Assembly (NCBI RefSeq): GCF_001425205.1
Contig: NZ_LMDW01000001.1
Span: forward strand, 497,928 to 561,927
Direction: 5' to 3'
Source of the DNA: Variovorax sp. Root411
GTDB taxonomy: Bacteria; Pseudomonadota; Gammaproteobacteria; Burkholderiales; Burkholderiaceae_C
Length of the DNA stretch: 64,000 nucleotides
This document shows positions 8,432-18,371 of the stretch, piece by piece. Numbering within the stretch: position 1 is the first letter of the stretch; the number at the start of each line of letters is the position of its first letter. Under the pieces are notes generated by a model. That model was not told the DNA's origin, did no database searches, and saw only the letters and a program-made list of their open reading frames with translations. A program made the position numbers and the translations under genes.

Positions 8432-9469
8432 TTGACGACCCCCACCGCTACCACCGCCGCGACGACCACCGATGCACCGGGCTTCTCGCTGAAGGCGCGG
8501 CTCTTTCGGCCCGCCACGCGGCAGAAGCTGCTGGCCTTCGCCAGCCTCATTGCGCTGATGGTGTTCTTCAGCTTCGCGTCGCCGCAGTTCCTGCAGACCG
8601 ACAACCTCGTGAGCATCCTGCAGTCGACCGCCGTGAACGGCGTGCTCGCCATCGCCTGCACCTTCGTCATCATCACCGCGGGCATCGACCTCTCGGTGGG
8701 CACGCTGATGACCTTCTGCGCCGTCATGGCCGGCGTGGTGCTCACCTACATGGGCATGCCGCTCGCGCTCGGCATCGCGGCCGCGATCTTCTTCGGTGCG
8801 CTGGCCGGCTTCGTCTCGGGCGTGCTGATCGCCAAGCTCAAGATCCCGCCCTTCATCGCGACGCTGGGCATGATGATGCTGCTCAAGGGCCTGTCGCTCG
8901 TGATCTCGGGCACCAAGCCGATCTACTTCAACGACACGCCGGACTTCCCGGCGATCTCGCAGGATTCGCTCATCGGCTACTTCATTCCGTCGCTGCCCAT
9001 TCCGAATGCGGTGCTGATCCTGTTCGTGGTGGCGATCGCCGCGAGCATCCTGCTCAACAAGACCATCTTCGGGCGCTACACCTTCGCGCTCGGCAGCAAC
9101 GAGGAGGCGGTGCGCCTGTCGGGCGTGAATACCGACTTCTGGAAGATCGTGGTCTACACGGTGAGTGGCGGCATCTGCGGCATCGCGGGGCTGCTGATCG
9201 CCTCGCGGCTGAACTCCGCACAGCCCGCGCTCGGGCAGGGCTACGAGCTCGATGCGATTGCGGCCGTGGTCATCGGCGGCACCTCGCTCAGCGGCGGCAC
9301 CGGCACCATCGTCGGCACGATCATCGGCGCCTTCATCATGAGCGTGCTGACCAACGGCCTGCGCATTCTCTCGGTCGCGCAGGAATGGCAGACGGTGGTC
9401 ACGGGCGTGATCATCATCCTGGCCGTGTACGCCGACATCCTGCGCCGCCGCAGCAGCAGCAAGCAGTGA
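8432..9469 (+). CDS. Ribose-type sugar ABC transporter permease
   Basis: A 345-residue RbsC-type inner-membrane permease with a polar N-terminus of about 30 residues followed by eight to ten hydrophobic helices. Family signatures are ITAGIDLSVGTLM, the cytoplasmic loop FGRYTFALGSNEEAVRLSGV that contacts the ATPase, and VVIGGTSLSGGTGTIVGT. The start is a TTG at 8432, chosen because GGAG lies eight bases upstream; no ATG sits in the right place. It follows the ATPase gene by 16 bases and precedes the binding-protein gene by 35, so all three are in one operon. Confidence 0.93.
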   Translation: MTTPTATTAATTTDAPGFSLKARLFRPATRQKLLAFASLIALMVFFSFASPQFLQTDNLVSILQSTAVNGVLAIACTFVIITAGIDLSVGTLMTFCAVMAGVVLTYMGMPLALGIAAAIFFGALAGFVSGVLIAKLKIPPFIATLGMMMLLKGLSLVISGTKPIYFNDTPDFPAISQDSLIGYFIPSLPIPNAVLILFVVAIAASILLNKTIFGRYTFALGSNEEAVRLSGVNTDFWKIVVYTVSGGICGIAGLLIASRLNSAQPALGQGYELDAIAAVVIGGTSLSGGTGTIVGTIIGAFIMSVLTNGLRILSVAQEWQTVVTGVIIILAVYADILRRRSSSKQ

Positions 9470-9504
9470 CCCACCCGGATTTCCACAACCACAGGAGACT
9501 TCGC

Positions 9505-10458
9505 ATGATCCAGAGAAGAGCAGTCGCAACCACGCTCGGTGCAGCCCTCATCGGCCTGTCGGGATTCGCACAGGCACAGCAGGCGCAGGAGATCTACATC
9601 CCGCTCGTGTCCAAGGGCTTCCAGCACCAGTTCTGGCAGGCCGTGAAGTCGGGCGCGGAGCAGGCTGCCAAAGACCTGAAGGTGAAGGTCAGCTTCGAAG
9701 GCCCCGAGACCGAGGCCATGGTCGACAAGCAGATCGACATGCTCTCGGCCGCGCTCGCCAAGAAGCCGCAGGCCATCGGCTTCGCCGCGCTCGACAGCCA
9801 GGCCGCCATTCCGCTGCTGAAGAAGGCGCAGGCCGCGAAGATCCCGGTGGTGGCGTTCGACTCGGGCGTGGACAGCGACATTCCCGTGACCACCACCACC
9901 ACCGACAACAAGGCGGCCGCCGCGCTCGCCGCCGACAAGATGGCCGAGCTGATCGGCAAGAGCGGCGAAGTCGCGCTGGTGGTGCACGACCAGACCAGCC
10001 GCACCGGCGTCGACCGGCGCGACGGCTTCGTGAACCGCATCAAGTCGACCTATCCGAACATCAAGATCGTGAGCGTGCAGTACGGTGGTGGCGACCAGCT
10101 GAAGTCGACCGAAATCACCAAGTCGATCCTGCAGGCTTCGCCCAACATCAAGGGCATCTTCGGCGCCAACGAAGGCTCCGCCATCGGCGTGGTCAATGGC
10201 GTGAAGGAAATGAAGCGTAACGGCAAGGTCGTGATCATCGGCTACGACTCGGGCAAGCAGCAGAAGAACGCGATTCTTGACGGCAGCATGGCCGGTGCCA
10301 TCACGCAGAACCCCGTGGGCATGGGCTACAAGACGGTCGAGATGGCGGTGAAGGCCATCAAGGGCGAGAAGCTCCCGAAGGTGGTCGACACGGGCTTCTA
10401 CTGGTACGACAAGACCAACATCGCCGACCCGAAGATCGCTTCGGTGCTGTACGACTGA
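9505..10458 (+). CDS. Periplasmic sugar-binding protein of the ABC importer
   Basis: A 317-residue periplasmic binding protein of the RbsB/type I class. The signal peptide MIQRRAVATTLGAALIGLSG ends in FAQA-QQ, giving export to the periplasm. The mature part has the two-lobe pattern: KPQAIGFAALDSQAAIPLLKKA in lobe one, and GVDRRDGFVNRI and VVIIGYDSGKQQ in lobe two. It captures the sugar and hands it to the permease. A clear CAGGAG binding site lies eight bases before the ATG. Like most such genes it is probably the most highly translated of the operon. The exact sugar is inferred from the neighbours. Confidence 0.93.
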   Translation: MIQRRAVATTLGAALIGLSGFAQAQQAQEIYIPLVSKGFQHQFWQAVKSGAEQAAKDLKVKVSFEGPETEAMVDKQIDMLSAALAKKPQAIGFAALDSQAAIPLLKKAQAAKIPVVAFDSGVDSDIPVTTTTTDNKAAAALAADKMAELIGKSGEVALVVHDQTSRTGVDRRDGFVNRIKSTYPNIKIVSVQYGGGDQLKSTEITKSILQASPNIKGIFGANEGSAIGVVNGVKEMKRNGKVVIIGYDSGKQQKNAILDGSMAGAITQNPVGMGYKTVEMAVKAIKGEKLPKVVDTGFYWYDKTNIADPKIASVLYD

Positions 10459-10479
10459 TCGCCTGCCCGCGAAGACCCC

Positions 10480-12562
<2,083 letters not shown>

Positions 12563-12591
12563 TCTATTTCCTGATTTGACTGGAGCGACCG

Positions 12592-12921
12592 ATGCGCCAT
12601 TTCCTGGCTCTCGATTTGAAAGACGATCCTGCATTGATCGCCGAATACGAGGCTTATCACCGCGACATCTGGCCAGAGGTGCGAGCGCATCTGCATGCGC
12701 ACGGCGTAACGGGAATGGAGATCTACCGGCTCGGCACGCGGATGGTGATGTCGATGGAAACGGACGATGCGCGCTACGACGCCCGGACCATGGCGCTTGC
12801 CACGCAGAACAATCCAAAGATCAGGGAATGGGAAGAATTGATGTGGAAATTCCAGGCGCCCACGCCCTGGACTCCCGAAGGAGAAAAGTGGACGGAGATG
12901 GCCAGGATCTTCTCGCTGTAA
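12592..12921 (+). CDS. RhaM-family sugar mutarotase, probable L-fucose mutarotase
   Basis: A 109-residue alpha/beta barrel protein of the L-rhamnose mutarotase family. Signature elements are the N-terminal FLALDLKDD, catalytic-histidine motif EAYHRDIWPEV, GVTGMEIYRLG, and the C-terminal WKFQAPTPWTPEGEKW. It would equilibrate alpha and beta anomers of the imported sugar so the dehydrogenase gets its preferred form. It is the last gene of the operon, 29 bases after the dehydrogenase gene. Family members act on rhamnose or fucose; fucose is inferred from context. Confidence 0.85.
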   Translation: MRHFLALDLKDDPALIAEYEAYHRDIWPEVRAHLHAHGVTGMEIYRLGTRMVMSMETDDARYDARTMALATQNNPKIREWEELMWKFQAPTPWTPEGEKWTEMARIFSL

Positions 12922-12998
12922 TCAAAAGATTCAAGTTTGGATTCCTCCGAAATTAATAATCTTTCCCGTTGTTTACATTTGGTCGGCACAATGCCGCC

Positions 12999-13439
12999 AT
13001 GCCAAATATTGCATCCATCCTTAAATCCGAAATCTCCCGCGTCGCCCGCAAGGAAGTCCGCGCGGAAATCGAAACCCTCAAGAAGGCATCCGTCCAACAC
13101 CGGTCCGCCATTGCCGCGCTGCGCCGGCAGGTGATTGCGCTGGAAAAGGAATTGCGCAACGTTGCCAAGGGCACCGCCCGCAGTGCACGTGCAAGCGAGC
13201 CCGAAGAAGCGGGCGAAGGCGAGCCTAAGCGCAGGTTCAGCGCTGGCCGGTTGGCTGCGCATCGCACGAAGCTGGGTATTTCCGCCGCGTCTTATGGACA
13301 GCTGGTGGGTGTGTCCGGCCAGACCATCTACCACTGGGAACAGGGCAAGGCCCGCCCGAGGGCTGCGCAGCTGGAGAGCCTGGCTGCCGTGCGCGGGATG
13401 GGACGGCAGGAAGTGGCGCAGCGGCTGGAATCCAAATAG
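12999..13439 (+). CDS. Helix-turn-helix (XRE-like) protein with N-terminal coiled coil
   Basis: A 146-residue protein. Residues about 1-60 are a charged, lysine/arginine-rich helix likely to form a coiled coil (EIETLKKASVQHRSAIAALR). Residues about 85-140 hold a helix-turn-helix, LAAHRTKLGISAASYGQLVG, followed by VSGQTIYHWEQGKARP, typical of XRE-type DNA readers. The ATG at 12999 starts a family-like N-terminus (MPNIASILKSEI); an in-frame TTG ten codons earlier is less likely. It follows the mutarotase gene by 77 bases and probably has its own promoter. Role unknown. Confidence 0.8.
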   Translation: MPNIASILKSEISRVARKEVRAEIETLKKASVQHRSAIAALRRQVIALEKELRNVAKGTARSARASEPEEAGEGEPKRRFSAGRLAAHRTKLGISAASYGQLVGVSGQTIYHWEQGKARPRAAQLESLAAVRGMGRQEVAQRLESK

Positions 13440-13523
13440 CTGCCGGGCCCCTTCTTCGGAGCTCGGCAGTTCGCGGTCACCGGCTAAGCTTCAGGGGCAG
13501 CAGGTGTAATCATTGCCGGGGGC

Positions 13524-14681
13524 TCAGAAAGTGCCCGGCAGCAGGATGCTCGAATCGACCTCGTCGATGTTCGTGCGGCCACAGAAGGCCATCGTGATGT
13601 CGAGCTCCTTGTGGATGATCTGCAGCGCGCGCATCACGCCTTCCTGCCCGTAGGCGCCAAGGCCGTACAGGAAGCTGCGGCCGACCATGGTGCCGCGGGC
13701 GCCCAGCGCGCGGGCCTTGAGCACGTCCTGTCCGCTGCGGATGCCGCCGTCCATCCACACCTCGATCTCGCTGCCCACGGCCTCGACGATGGCCGGCAGC
13801 GCGGCGATGGACGAAGGCGCGCCGTCGAGCTGGCGGCCGCCGTGGTTCGACACGATGAGGGCATCGGCGCCACTGCTCGCCGCGAGGCGCGCGTCTTCCA
13901 CGTCCATGATGCCCTTGAGGACCAGCTTGCCGCCCCAGAGCTTCTTGATCCACTCGACGTCCGCCCAGCTCAGCGCCGGGTCGAACTGCTCGGCGGTCCA
14001 CGACGACAGCGACGACAGGTCTTTCACGCCCTTGGCATGGCCCGCGATGTTGCCGAAGGTGCGGCGCTTGGTGCCCAGCATGCCCATGCACCAGCGCGGC
14101 TTGGTTGCGAGGTCGATCAGGTTCTTGATGGTGGGCTTGGGCGGCGCGGTCAGGCCGTTCTTGATGTCCTTGTGGCGCTGGCCGAGGATCTGCAGGTCGA
14201 GCGTGAGCTGCAGCGCCGACACGTTGGCGGCGCGGGCGCGTTCGATCAGGCGCTCGATGAAGTCGCGGTCCTTCATCACGTAGAGCTGGAACCAGAACGG
14301 ATGCCGGCCGGTGTTCTCTGCGATGTCCTCGAGCGAGCAGATGCTCATCGTCGACAGCGTGAACGGAATGCCGAAGGCCTTGGCCGCGCGCGCGCCGAGG
14401 ATCTCGCCGTCGGCGTGCTGCATGCCGGTGAGGCCGGTGGGCGCGATGGCCACGGGCATGGCCACCTCTTCGCCGATCATGGTGCTGCGGGTGGAGCGAC
14501 CCTCCATGTTCACGGCCACGCGCTGGCGCAGCTTGATCCTCTGGAAGTCGCTCTCGTTGGCGCGGTAGGTGCCCTCGGTCCAGGCGCCGGAGTCGGCGTA
14601 GTCGTAGAACATCTTCGGCACGCGCCGCTTGGCGATCACCCGCAGGTCTTCGATGCTGGTGATCTTGGAAAGGTCGGACAC
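13524..14681 (-). CDS. lldD: FMN-dependent L-lactate dehydrogenase
   Basis: A 385-residue alpha-hydroxyacid dehydrogenase of full family length. Motifs are YDYADSGAWTEGTYR near the N-terminus, FMN-site PTGLTGMQHADGE, FQLYVMKDRDF, the active-site histidine/arginine motif SNHGGRQLDG, and phosphate-binding MDGGIRSGQD and VGRSFLYGLGAYG. It oxidises L-lactate to pyruvate at the inner membrane, passing electrons to quinone or cytochrome. The GTG start at 14681 has AGGAG eight bases upstream; longer starts do not. It lies downstream of a same-strand LysR gene, with a palindromic T-N11-A box between them. It may handle L-lactate released by the nearby fucose pathway. Confidence 0.9.
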   Translation of the reverse strand: MSDLSKITSIEDLRVIAKRRVPKMFYDYADSGAWTEGTYRANESDFQRIKLRQRVAVNMEGRSTRSTMIGEEVAMPVAIAPTGLTGMQHADGEILGARAAKAFGIPFTLSTMSICSLEDIAENTGRHPFWFQLYVMKDRDFIERLIERARAANVSALQLTLDLQILGQRHKDIKNGLTAPPKPTIKNLIDLATKPRWCMGMLGTKRRTFGNIAGHAKGVKDLSSLSSWTAEQFDPALSWADVEWIKKLWGGKLVLKGIMDVEDARLAASSGADALIVSNHGGRQLDGAPSSIAALPAIVEAVGSEIEVWMDGGIRSGQDVLKARALGARGTMVGRSFLYGLGAYGQEGVMRALQIIHKELDITMAFCGRTNIDEVDSSILLPGTF

Positions 14682-14781
14682 GGGCTGTCTCCTGAACGGT
14701 TCTTGTGGGCGGGTGGACGGGGGCGAACCGGCCATTATCTTCAGTCGCCTCGACACGCCATCTGAAAAAAGCCGGCTCCGC

Positions 14782-14800
14782 AACTGAAAATAATTCAGTT
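14782..14800. promoter_or_regulatory. Candidate LysR box upstream of lldD
   Basis: AACTGAA-AATAA-TTCAGTT is a perfect 7-bp inverted repeat with a 5-base centre and contains T-N11-A (TGAAAATAATTCA), the core pattern of LysR operators. It sits right at the end of the LysR gene and about 100 bases before the lldD start, a suitable place for activation of lldD. Inferred. Confidence 0.45.
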
Positions 14801-15684
14801 CATTCGCGCAGCGCCTCGCGCAGCCATTCGACGAAGGTCGCGCATTCCCGGCGCTCCATCGCGCCGGGCCGCCAGCACAGGAAGTAGGCGTTGGGCGAGG
14901 GCACGCTGCGCGGCGACAGCCGCACGAGCCGCCCGCTGTCCAGCCATGCGCTGCCCAGCCGCAGGTGCATCAGCACCACGCCGAAGTCTTCGGCCGCTGC
15001 GTCGAGCGCCAGCCCCAGGTCGTTGAACTGGTGGCCCGTGGCCGGCTCGGGCAGGCCCACGCCGCAGGCCTTGAACCACGTGCGCCACGACTCCAGCGGC
15101 GTGCGCAGCAGTTGTGCGCGCGACACCTCGGCGTCGGTGGCAAAGCCGTCGAAGGGGCCGTGGCGCTTCAGGTAGGCGGGGCTGCACACCGGCGAGACCT
15201 CGTCGGCCAGCAGCTGGAAAAATTCGCGGTCGTGAAAGGGCCCGGTGCCGAAGCGCAGCTCGATGTCGGCCTCCTCGACCGTGGTGTTGCGCACCGGCGT
15301 GGTCACCTGCAGCATCAGTTCGATGTTCGGATACGCATCGCGAAACCGTGCGAGCCGCGGCAGCAGCATCTGGCGCGAGAAGGTCGGCGTGACCGCCACG
15401 CGCAGCCGCCGCACCTGCGACTCGGGCTCGCGGCCGGGCACCTGCTGCAGCGCTGCAATGGCCTCGCGCACGCGCGCCAGGTAGGCCATGCCGTCGGCGC
15501 TGAGGCCGAAGTCGCTGCCCACGAAGAACTTGAGGCCCAGCAGCAGTTCGAGCTGGCGGATGCGGTGGCTCACCGCGCTGGGCGTCACGCTGAGTTCTTC
15601 GGCGGCGAGGTTCACGCTGCGCAGGCGAGCGACGGCCTCGAAGGCCTGCAGGCCCTGGGTCGAGGGGAGACGCGGAGAAACCAT
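14800..15684 (-). CDS. LysR family transcriptional regulator (GcvA-like)
   Basis: A 294-residue LysR protein: N-terminal helix-turn-helix LQAFEAVARLRSVNLAAEEL...SVTPSAVSHRIRQLE (about 9-65) followed by the periplasmic-binding-protein-like effector domain (about 90-290). The segment TPSAVSHRIRQLELLLG and the overall pattern resemble the GcvA subgroup. The start ATG at 15684 opens MVSPRLPSTQGLQAFE; upstream codons are unrelated. It is the same-strand upstream neighbour of lldD (118 bases apart) and is likely its regulator. The effector could be lactate or another hydroxy acid, which is inference. Confidence 0.9.
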   Translation of the reverse strand: MVSPRLPSTQGLQAFEAVARLRSVNLAAEELSVTPSAVSHRIRQLELLLGLKFFVGSDFGLSADGMAYLARVREAIAALQQVPGREPESQVRRLRVAVTPTFSRQMLLPRLARFRDAYPNIELMLQVTTPVRNTTVEEADIELRFGTGPFHDREFFQLLADEVSPVCSPAYLKRHGPFDGFATDAEVSRAQLLRTPLESWRTWFKACGVGLPEPATGHQFNDLGLALDAAAEDFGVVLMHLRLGSAWLDSGRLVRLSPRSVPSPNAYFLCWRPGAMERRECATFVEWLREALRE

Positions 15685-15733
15685 CTTTTGTGGGCGAAGG
15701 GAGCGGGTTGGATGGTAGCGAACGCTTCCGGCT

Positions 15734-16342
15734 TCACGGCGATGGTCGCGAAGTGATCGAATCGCCCAGCGCCTGAAGCAGCCGGCGCAGGTCGCCGACT
15801 GCTTCGCGCGCCACCGCCGCATCGCCCATCTGCGCCTTGACGATGGCGCCATCGACACCCAGCGCCGCTGCCTGGGCGATGGCCATGCGCCGCGGCCCTC
15901 CAAGCGCTTCCGGCAGCAGGCCGGCGATCACCTCGACCATCTCGCGCTTGTGCCCGCGCGCGATGTCGCTGGCGCCCGCCACGCTCGTGCCCACCTCCAC
16001 CACCGAGTTGATGAACGCGCAGCCGCGGAACACCGGGTCGGCGAACCACTCGGCCATGACGTCGGCCAGCATCTCCAGTGCCTGACCGTCGCCGATGCGC
16101 CGCTGCGCCCCGCGGCGGCCTAGCGCATCGACGAACCACGCCATCCACAGGCCGTGCCGGTGGTCGAGAAAGGCGCGCACCAGGTCGTCCTTCGACGGGA
16201 AGTGCCGGTAGAAGGTAACCTTGGTGACGCCCGAGGCGGCAATGACGCGGTCGATGCCGGTGGCGCGGATGCCGTCTGCGTAGAAGAGGTCGTGCGCGGT
16301 GAGCAGGATGCGCTCGCGCGCGGGCGGTGCGGAGATGTCCAT
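15734..16342 (-). CDS. TetR family transcriptional regulator
   Basis: A 202-residue repressor-type protein with an N-terminal TetR helix-turn-helix (about 10-56: RERILLTAHDLFYADGIRAT, then VIAASGVTKVTFYRHFPSKDDLV) and an all-helical ligand domain. The ATG at 16342 opens the family-like N-terminus. Directly upstream is a perfect 11-bp-arm palindrome (16357-16380) in the region shared with the divergent NTF2-like gene that starts 85 bases away, so it should repress both. Ligand unknown. Confidence 0.9.
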   Translation of the reverse strand: MDISAPPARERILLTAHDLFYADGIRATGIDRVIAASGVTKVTFYRHFPSKDDLVRAFLDHRHGLWMAWFVDALGRRGAQRRIGDGQALEMLADVMAEWFADPVFRGCAFINSVVEVGTSVAGASDIARGHKREMVEVIAGLLPEALGGPRRMAIAQAAALGVDGAIVKAQMGDAAVAREAVGDLRRLLQALGDSITSRPSP

Positions 16343-16356
16343 GGCGCGATTGTAGG

Positions 16357-16380
16357 CATGTAGACAGGTCTGTCTACATG
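16357..16380. promoter_or_regulatory. Palindromic TetR operator
   Basis: CATGTAGACAG-GT-CTGTCTACATG is a perfect inverted repeat with 11-base arms and a 2-base centre, located 14 bases upstream of the TetR start codon and 47 bases before the divergent gene. Its symmetry, size and place are typical of a TetR operator that controls both genes. Binding is inferred. Confidence 0.75.
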
Positions 16381-16427
16381 TGGCACATTGCGGCGCATTT
16401 CCTTCATCACAGTACTGAGAGACCTCC

Positions 16428-16850
16428 ATGGAATCCCGCCCACCGCTGCCGCCCTTCACCCTCGAAACCGCGACGAAGAAAGTCCAGGCCGCCGAAGACG
16501 CCTGGAACTCGCGCGACCCCGTGCGCGTGAGTCTGGCCTACACGCCCGACACCGAGTGGCGCAACCGCGCTGAATTCGTCAACGGCCGCGAGCAGGTGGT
16601 GGAGTTCCTGTCGCGCAAGTGGGCGCGCGAACTGGACTATCGGCTGAAGAAGCAGCTGTGGGCCTTCACGGACAACCGTATCGCGGTGCGCTTCGAGTAC
16701 GAATGGCACGACGCCGCGGGCCAGTGGTATCGCAGCCATGGCAACGAGAACTGGGAGTTCGCGGAGAACGGGCTGATGCAGCGGCGCTTTGCGAGCATCA
16801 ACGATCAGACCATTGCGGAGTCGGAGCGCAAGTTCCACTGGGCACGTTGA
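16428..16850 (+). CDS. NTF2-like (SnoaL-type, DUF1348) family protein
   Basis: A 140-residue cone-shaped NTF2-fold protein of the DUF1348 type. Typical segments are [40 protein letters not shown], and [21 protein letters not shown]. Such proteins are cytoplasmic; enzymatic roles are mostly undefined, some relating to stress or xenobiotic turnover. It is divergent from a TetR regulator with a strong palindrome between them, so it is likely induced when that repressor releases DNA. Downstream is a GC-rich inverted repeat and then cyanase. Confidence 0.85.
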   Translation: MESRPPLPPFTLETATKKVQAAEDAWNSRDPVRVSLAYTPDTEWRNRAEFVNGREQVVEFLSRKWARELDYRLKKQLWAFTDNRIAVRFEYEWHDAAGQWYRSHGNENWEFAENGLMQRRFASINDQTIAESERKFHWAR

Positions 16851-16856
16851 CCGTGC

Positions 16857-16975
16857 CTTGCTCCTTCCCCCTCCGGGGGAAGGTTGGGATGGGGGCAGGC
16901 CTTCGAACAGGCGCCATGCTTTCTCTGAGGCCGCTGCCCCCACCCCAACCCTCCCCCGGAAGGGGAGGGAGCAAG
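16857..16975. repeat. GC-rich inverted-repeat element, two 42-base arms
   Basis: The left arm (16857-16898, starting CTTGCTCCTTCCCCCTCC) and right arm (16934-16975, ending GGGGAGGGAGCAAG) are inverted copies that agree at all but about four positions, separated by roughly 35 bases. The element fills most of the gap between the NTF2-like gene and cynS. It looks like an intergenic palindromic repeat of the kind seen in many copies in Comamonadaceae genomes. One arm-like copy also lies inside pbpC (27384-27435). Confidence 0.75.
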
Positions 16976-17023
16976 ATCCCGGCACGCCTGTTGCTTGCCC
17001 GAGCCCTTTCAACAGGAGACCGC

Positions 17024-17467
17024 ATGAACCGCAACGACGTCACAGAAAAAATCATCACCGTCAAGGTAAGCAAGGGCATCCAGTGGGCCGACGTGGCCAG
17101 GAAGGTCGGCCTCTCGAAAGAGTGGACAACCGCCGCCTGCCTCGGCCAGATGACACTCGACGAGAAGCAGGCCAAGGTCGTCGGCAAGATCTTCGGCCTC
17201 ACGCCGGAAGAGCAGAAGTGGCTGCAGGTGGTGCCCTACAAGGGCTCGCTGCCCACGCCCGTGCCGACCGACCCGCTCATCTACCGCTGGTACGAGGTGG
17301 TGAGCGTGTACGGCACCACCATCAAGGAACTGATCCACGAGGAATTCGGCGACGGCATCATGAGCGCCATCGACTTCAGCATGGACATCCAGCGCCAGGC
17401 CGATCCCAAGGGCGACCGCGTCAACGTGGTGCTGTCGGGCAAGTTCCTGCCTTACAAGACCTACTGA
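17024..17467 (+). CDS. cynS: Cyanate hydratase (cyanase)
   Basis: A 147-residue cyanase of standard length. The N-terminal helical domain has ITVKVSKGIQWADVARKVGL. The catalytic domain contains the conserved Arg/Glu/Ser triad region: YRWYEVVSVYGTTIKELIHE supplies the Arg and Glu, and FGDGIMSAIDFSMDIQ the Ser. It decomposes cyanate with bicarbonate to ammonia and CO2 in the cytoplasm as a decamer. The CAGGAG site precedes the ATG by six bases. No carbonic anhydrase (cynT) or CynR-like LysR gene is adjacent. Its stop overlaps the convergent SDR gene by 7 bases. Confidence 0.97.
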   Translation: MNRNDVTEKIITVKVSKGIQWADVARKVGLSKEWTTAACLGQMTLDEKQAKVVGKIFGLTPEEQKWLQVVPYKGSLPTPVPTDPLIYRWYEVVSVYGTTIKELIHEEFGDGIMSAIDFSMDIQRQADPKGDRVNVVLSGKFLPYKTY

Positions 17468-18219
17468 ACGTACACCGCAGGGTGCGGCCTCTGCGCGCCT
17501 GCCGGCCGCATCGTGCGGGCCGCGATGCCGTAGCCCTCGATGGCCCCGGCGATCGAGCGGGCCACCGCATCCACGGGCACCGCGATGCGCCGGTTGGTGC
17601 GCATGCGCTCCCGGGTGTACGTGGCGGCGATGCGCTCGGCCAGCGGGTCGCCAGGGCCGTTCACATCGGGGCTCACCACCGTCACATGCAGGCGGCCGGC
17701 ATGCTCCTGCCGCAGACCCTCGGAGACCGCGTTCACCGCGTACTGCGTGCCGTGGTACACGGCCGAACTCGGCGACAGGCCCTGCATCGCCACGGGCGCG
17801 ACGTTCACGATGTGGCCCCAGCCTTGCTCCTGCATCGTCGGCAGCACGGCCGCGATGCCGAGCAGCACGCCGCGCAGGTTCACGTCGATCATGAGCTCCC
17901 ACTCCTCGATCTTGCGGTTCCACAGCGGCGACATCGGCATCACGCCCGCGGCGTTGACGAGCACGTCGATCTGCTCGTGCGTCTCGAGGGCGAACTCGGC
18001 GAAGGCTTCCATGTCGGGCCGGTGCGTCACGTCGAGCCGCTGGAAGCTCGCCGTGCCGCCCGTGGCCTCGATCTCGGCCACCAGCGCCGCAAGCCGGTCG
18101 GTACGGCGCGCGCCCAGCACCACCTTGGCGCCGCGCCGCGCGAGCAGCCGCGCGGTTGCTTCGCCGATGCCGCTGCTCGCGCCGGTGATGAGAACGACTT
18201 TTTCCTGGATTGCGCTCAT
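17461..18219 (-). CDS. SDR family oxidoreductase
   Basis: A 252-residue classical short-chain dehydrogenase similar to the YdfG/serine-dehydrogenase-like group. Cofactor motif VLITGASSGIGEATA (about 9-23), DVTHRPDME, NAAG in VLVNAAGVMPMSPL, and catalytic Tyr-x3-Lys expected around VYHGTQYAVNAV. Here the usual lysine position reads Q/Y: the stretch is Y-H-G-T-Q-Y-A-V, so the canonical YxxxK lysine appears to be replaced by glutamine. That makes normal catalysis doubtful. The ATG at 18219 opens MSAIQEKVVLITG. It converges with cynS, overlapping by 7 bases. Confidence 0.85.
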   Translation of the reverse strand: MSAIQEKVVLITGASSGIGEATARLLARRGAKVVLGARRTDRLAALVAEIEATGGTASFQRLDVTHRPDMEAFAEFALETHEQIDVLVNAAGVMPMSPLWNRKIEEWELMIDVNLRGVLLGIAAVLPTMQEQGWGHIVNVAPVAMQGLSPSSAVYHGTQYAVNAVSEGLRQEHAGRLHVTVVSPDVNGPGDPLAERIAATYTRERMRTNRRIAVPVDAVARSIAGAIEGYGIAARTMRPAGAQRPHPAVYVQ

Positions 18220-18371
18220 GATGAAACTCCTCGTGCTGGTCGGTTGCCGTGGGGCGCACACAGAAGAGGGTGCACCGGGCATGAAGAGAAGTTTCGCGTC
18301 CGAGGGCCCCGAGGCGGTATCCGAATCGAACTCGGTTTTTGCCTGATCCTGCAAAACGTGGGGGCGCTCGG

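Noticed and set aside
16851..17023. Clustered GC-rich palindrome as a possible CRISPR or riboswitch
   Set aside because: Only two inverted arms with no regularly spaced direct repeats; it fits an intergenic palindromic element.
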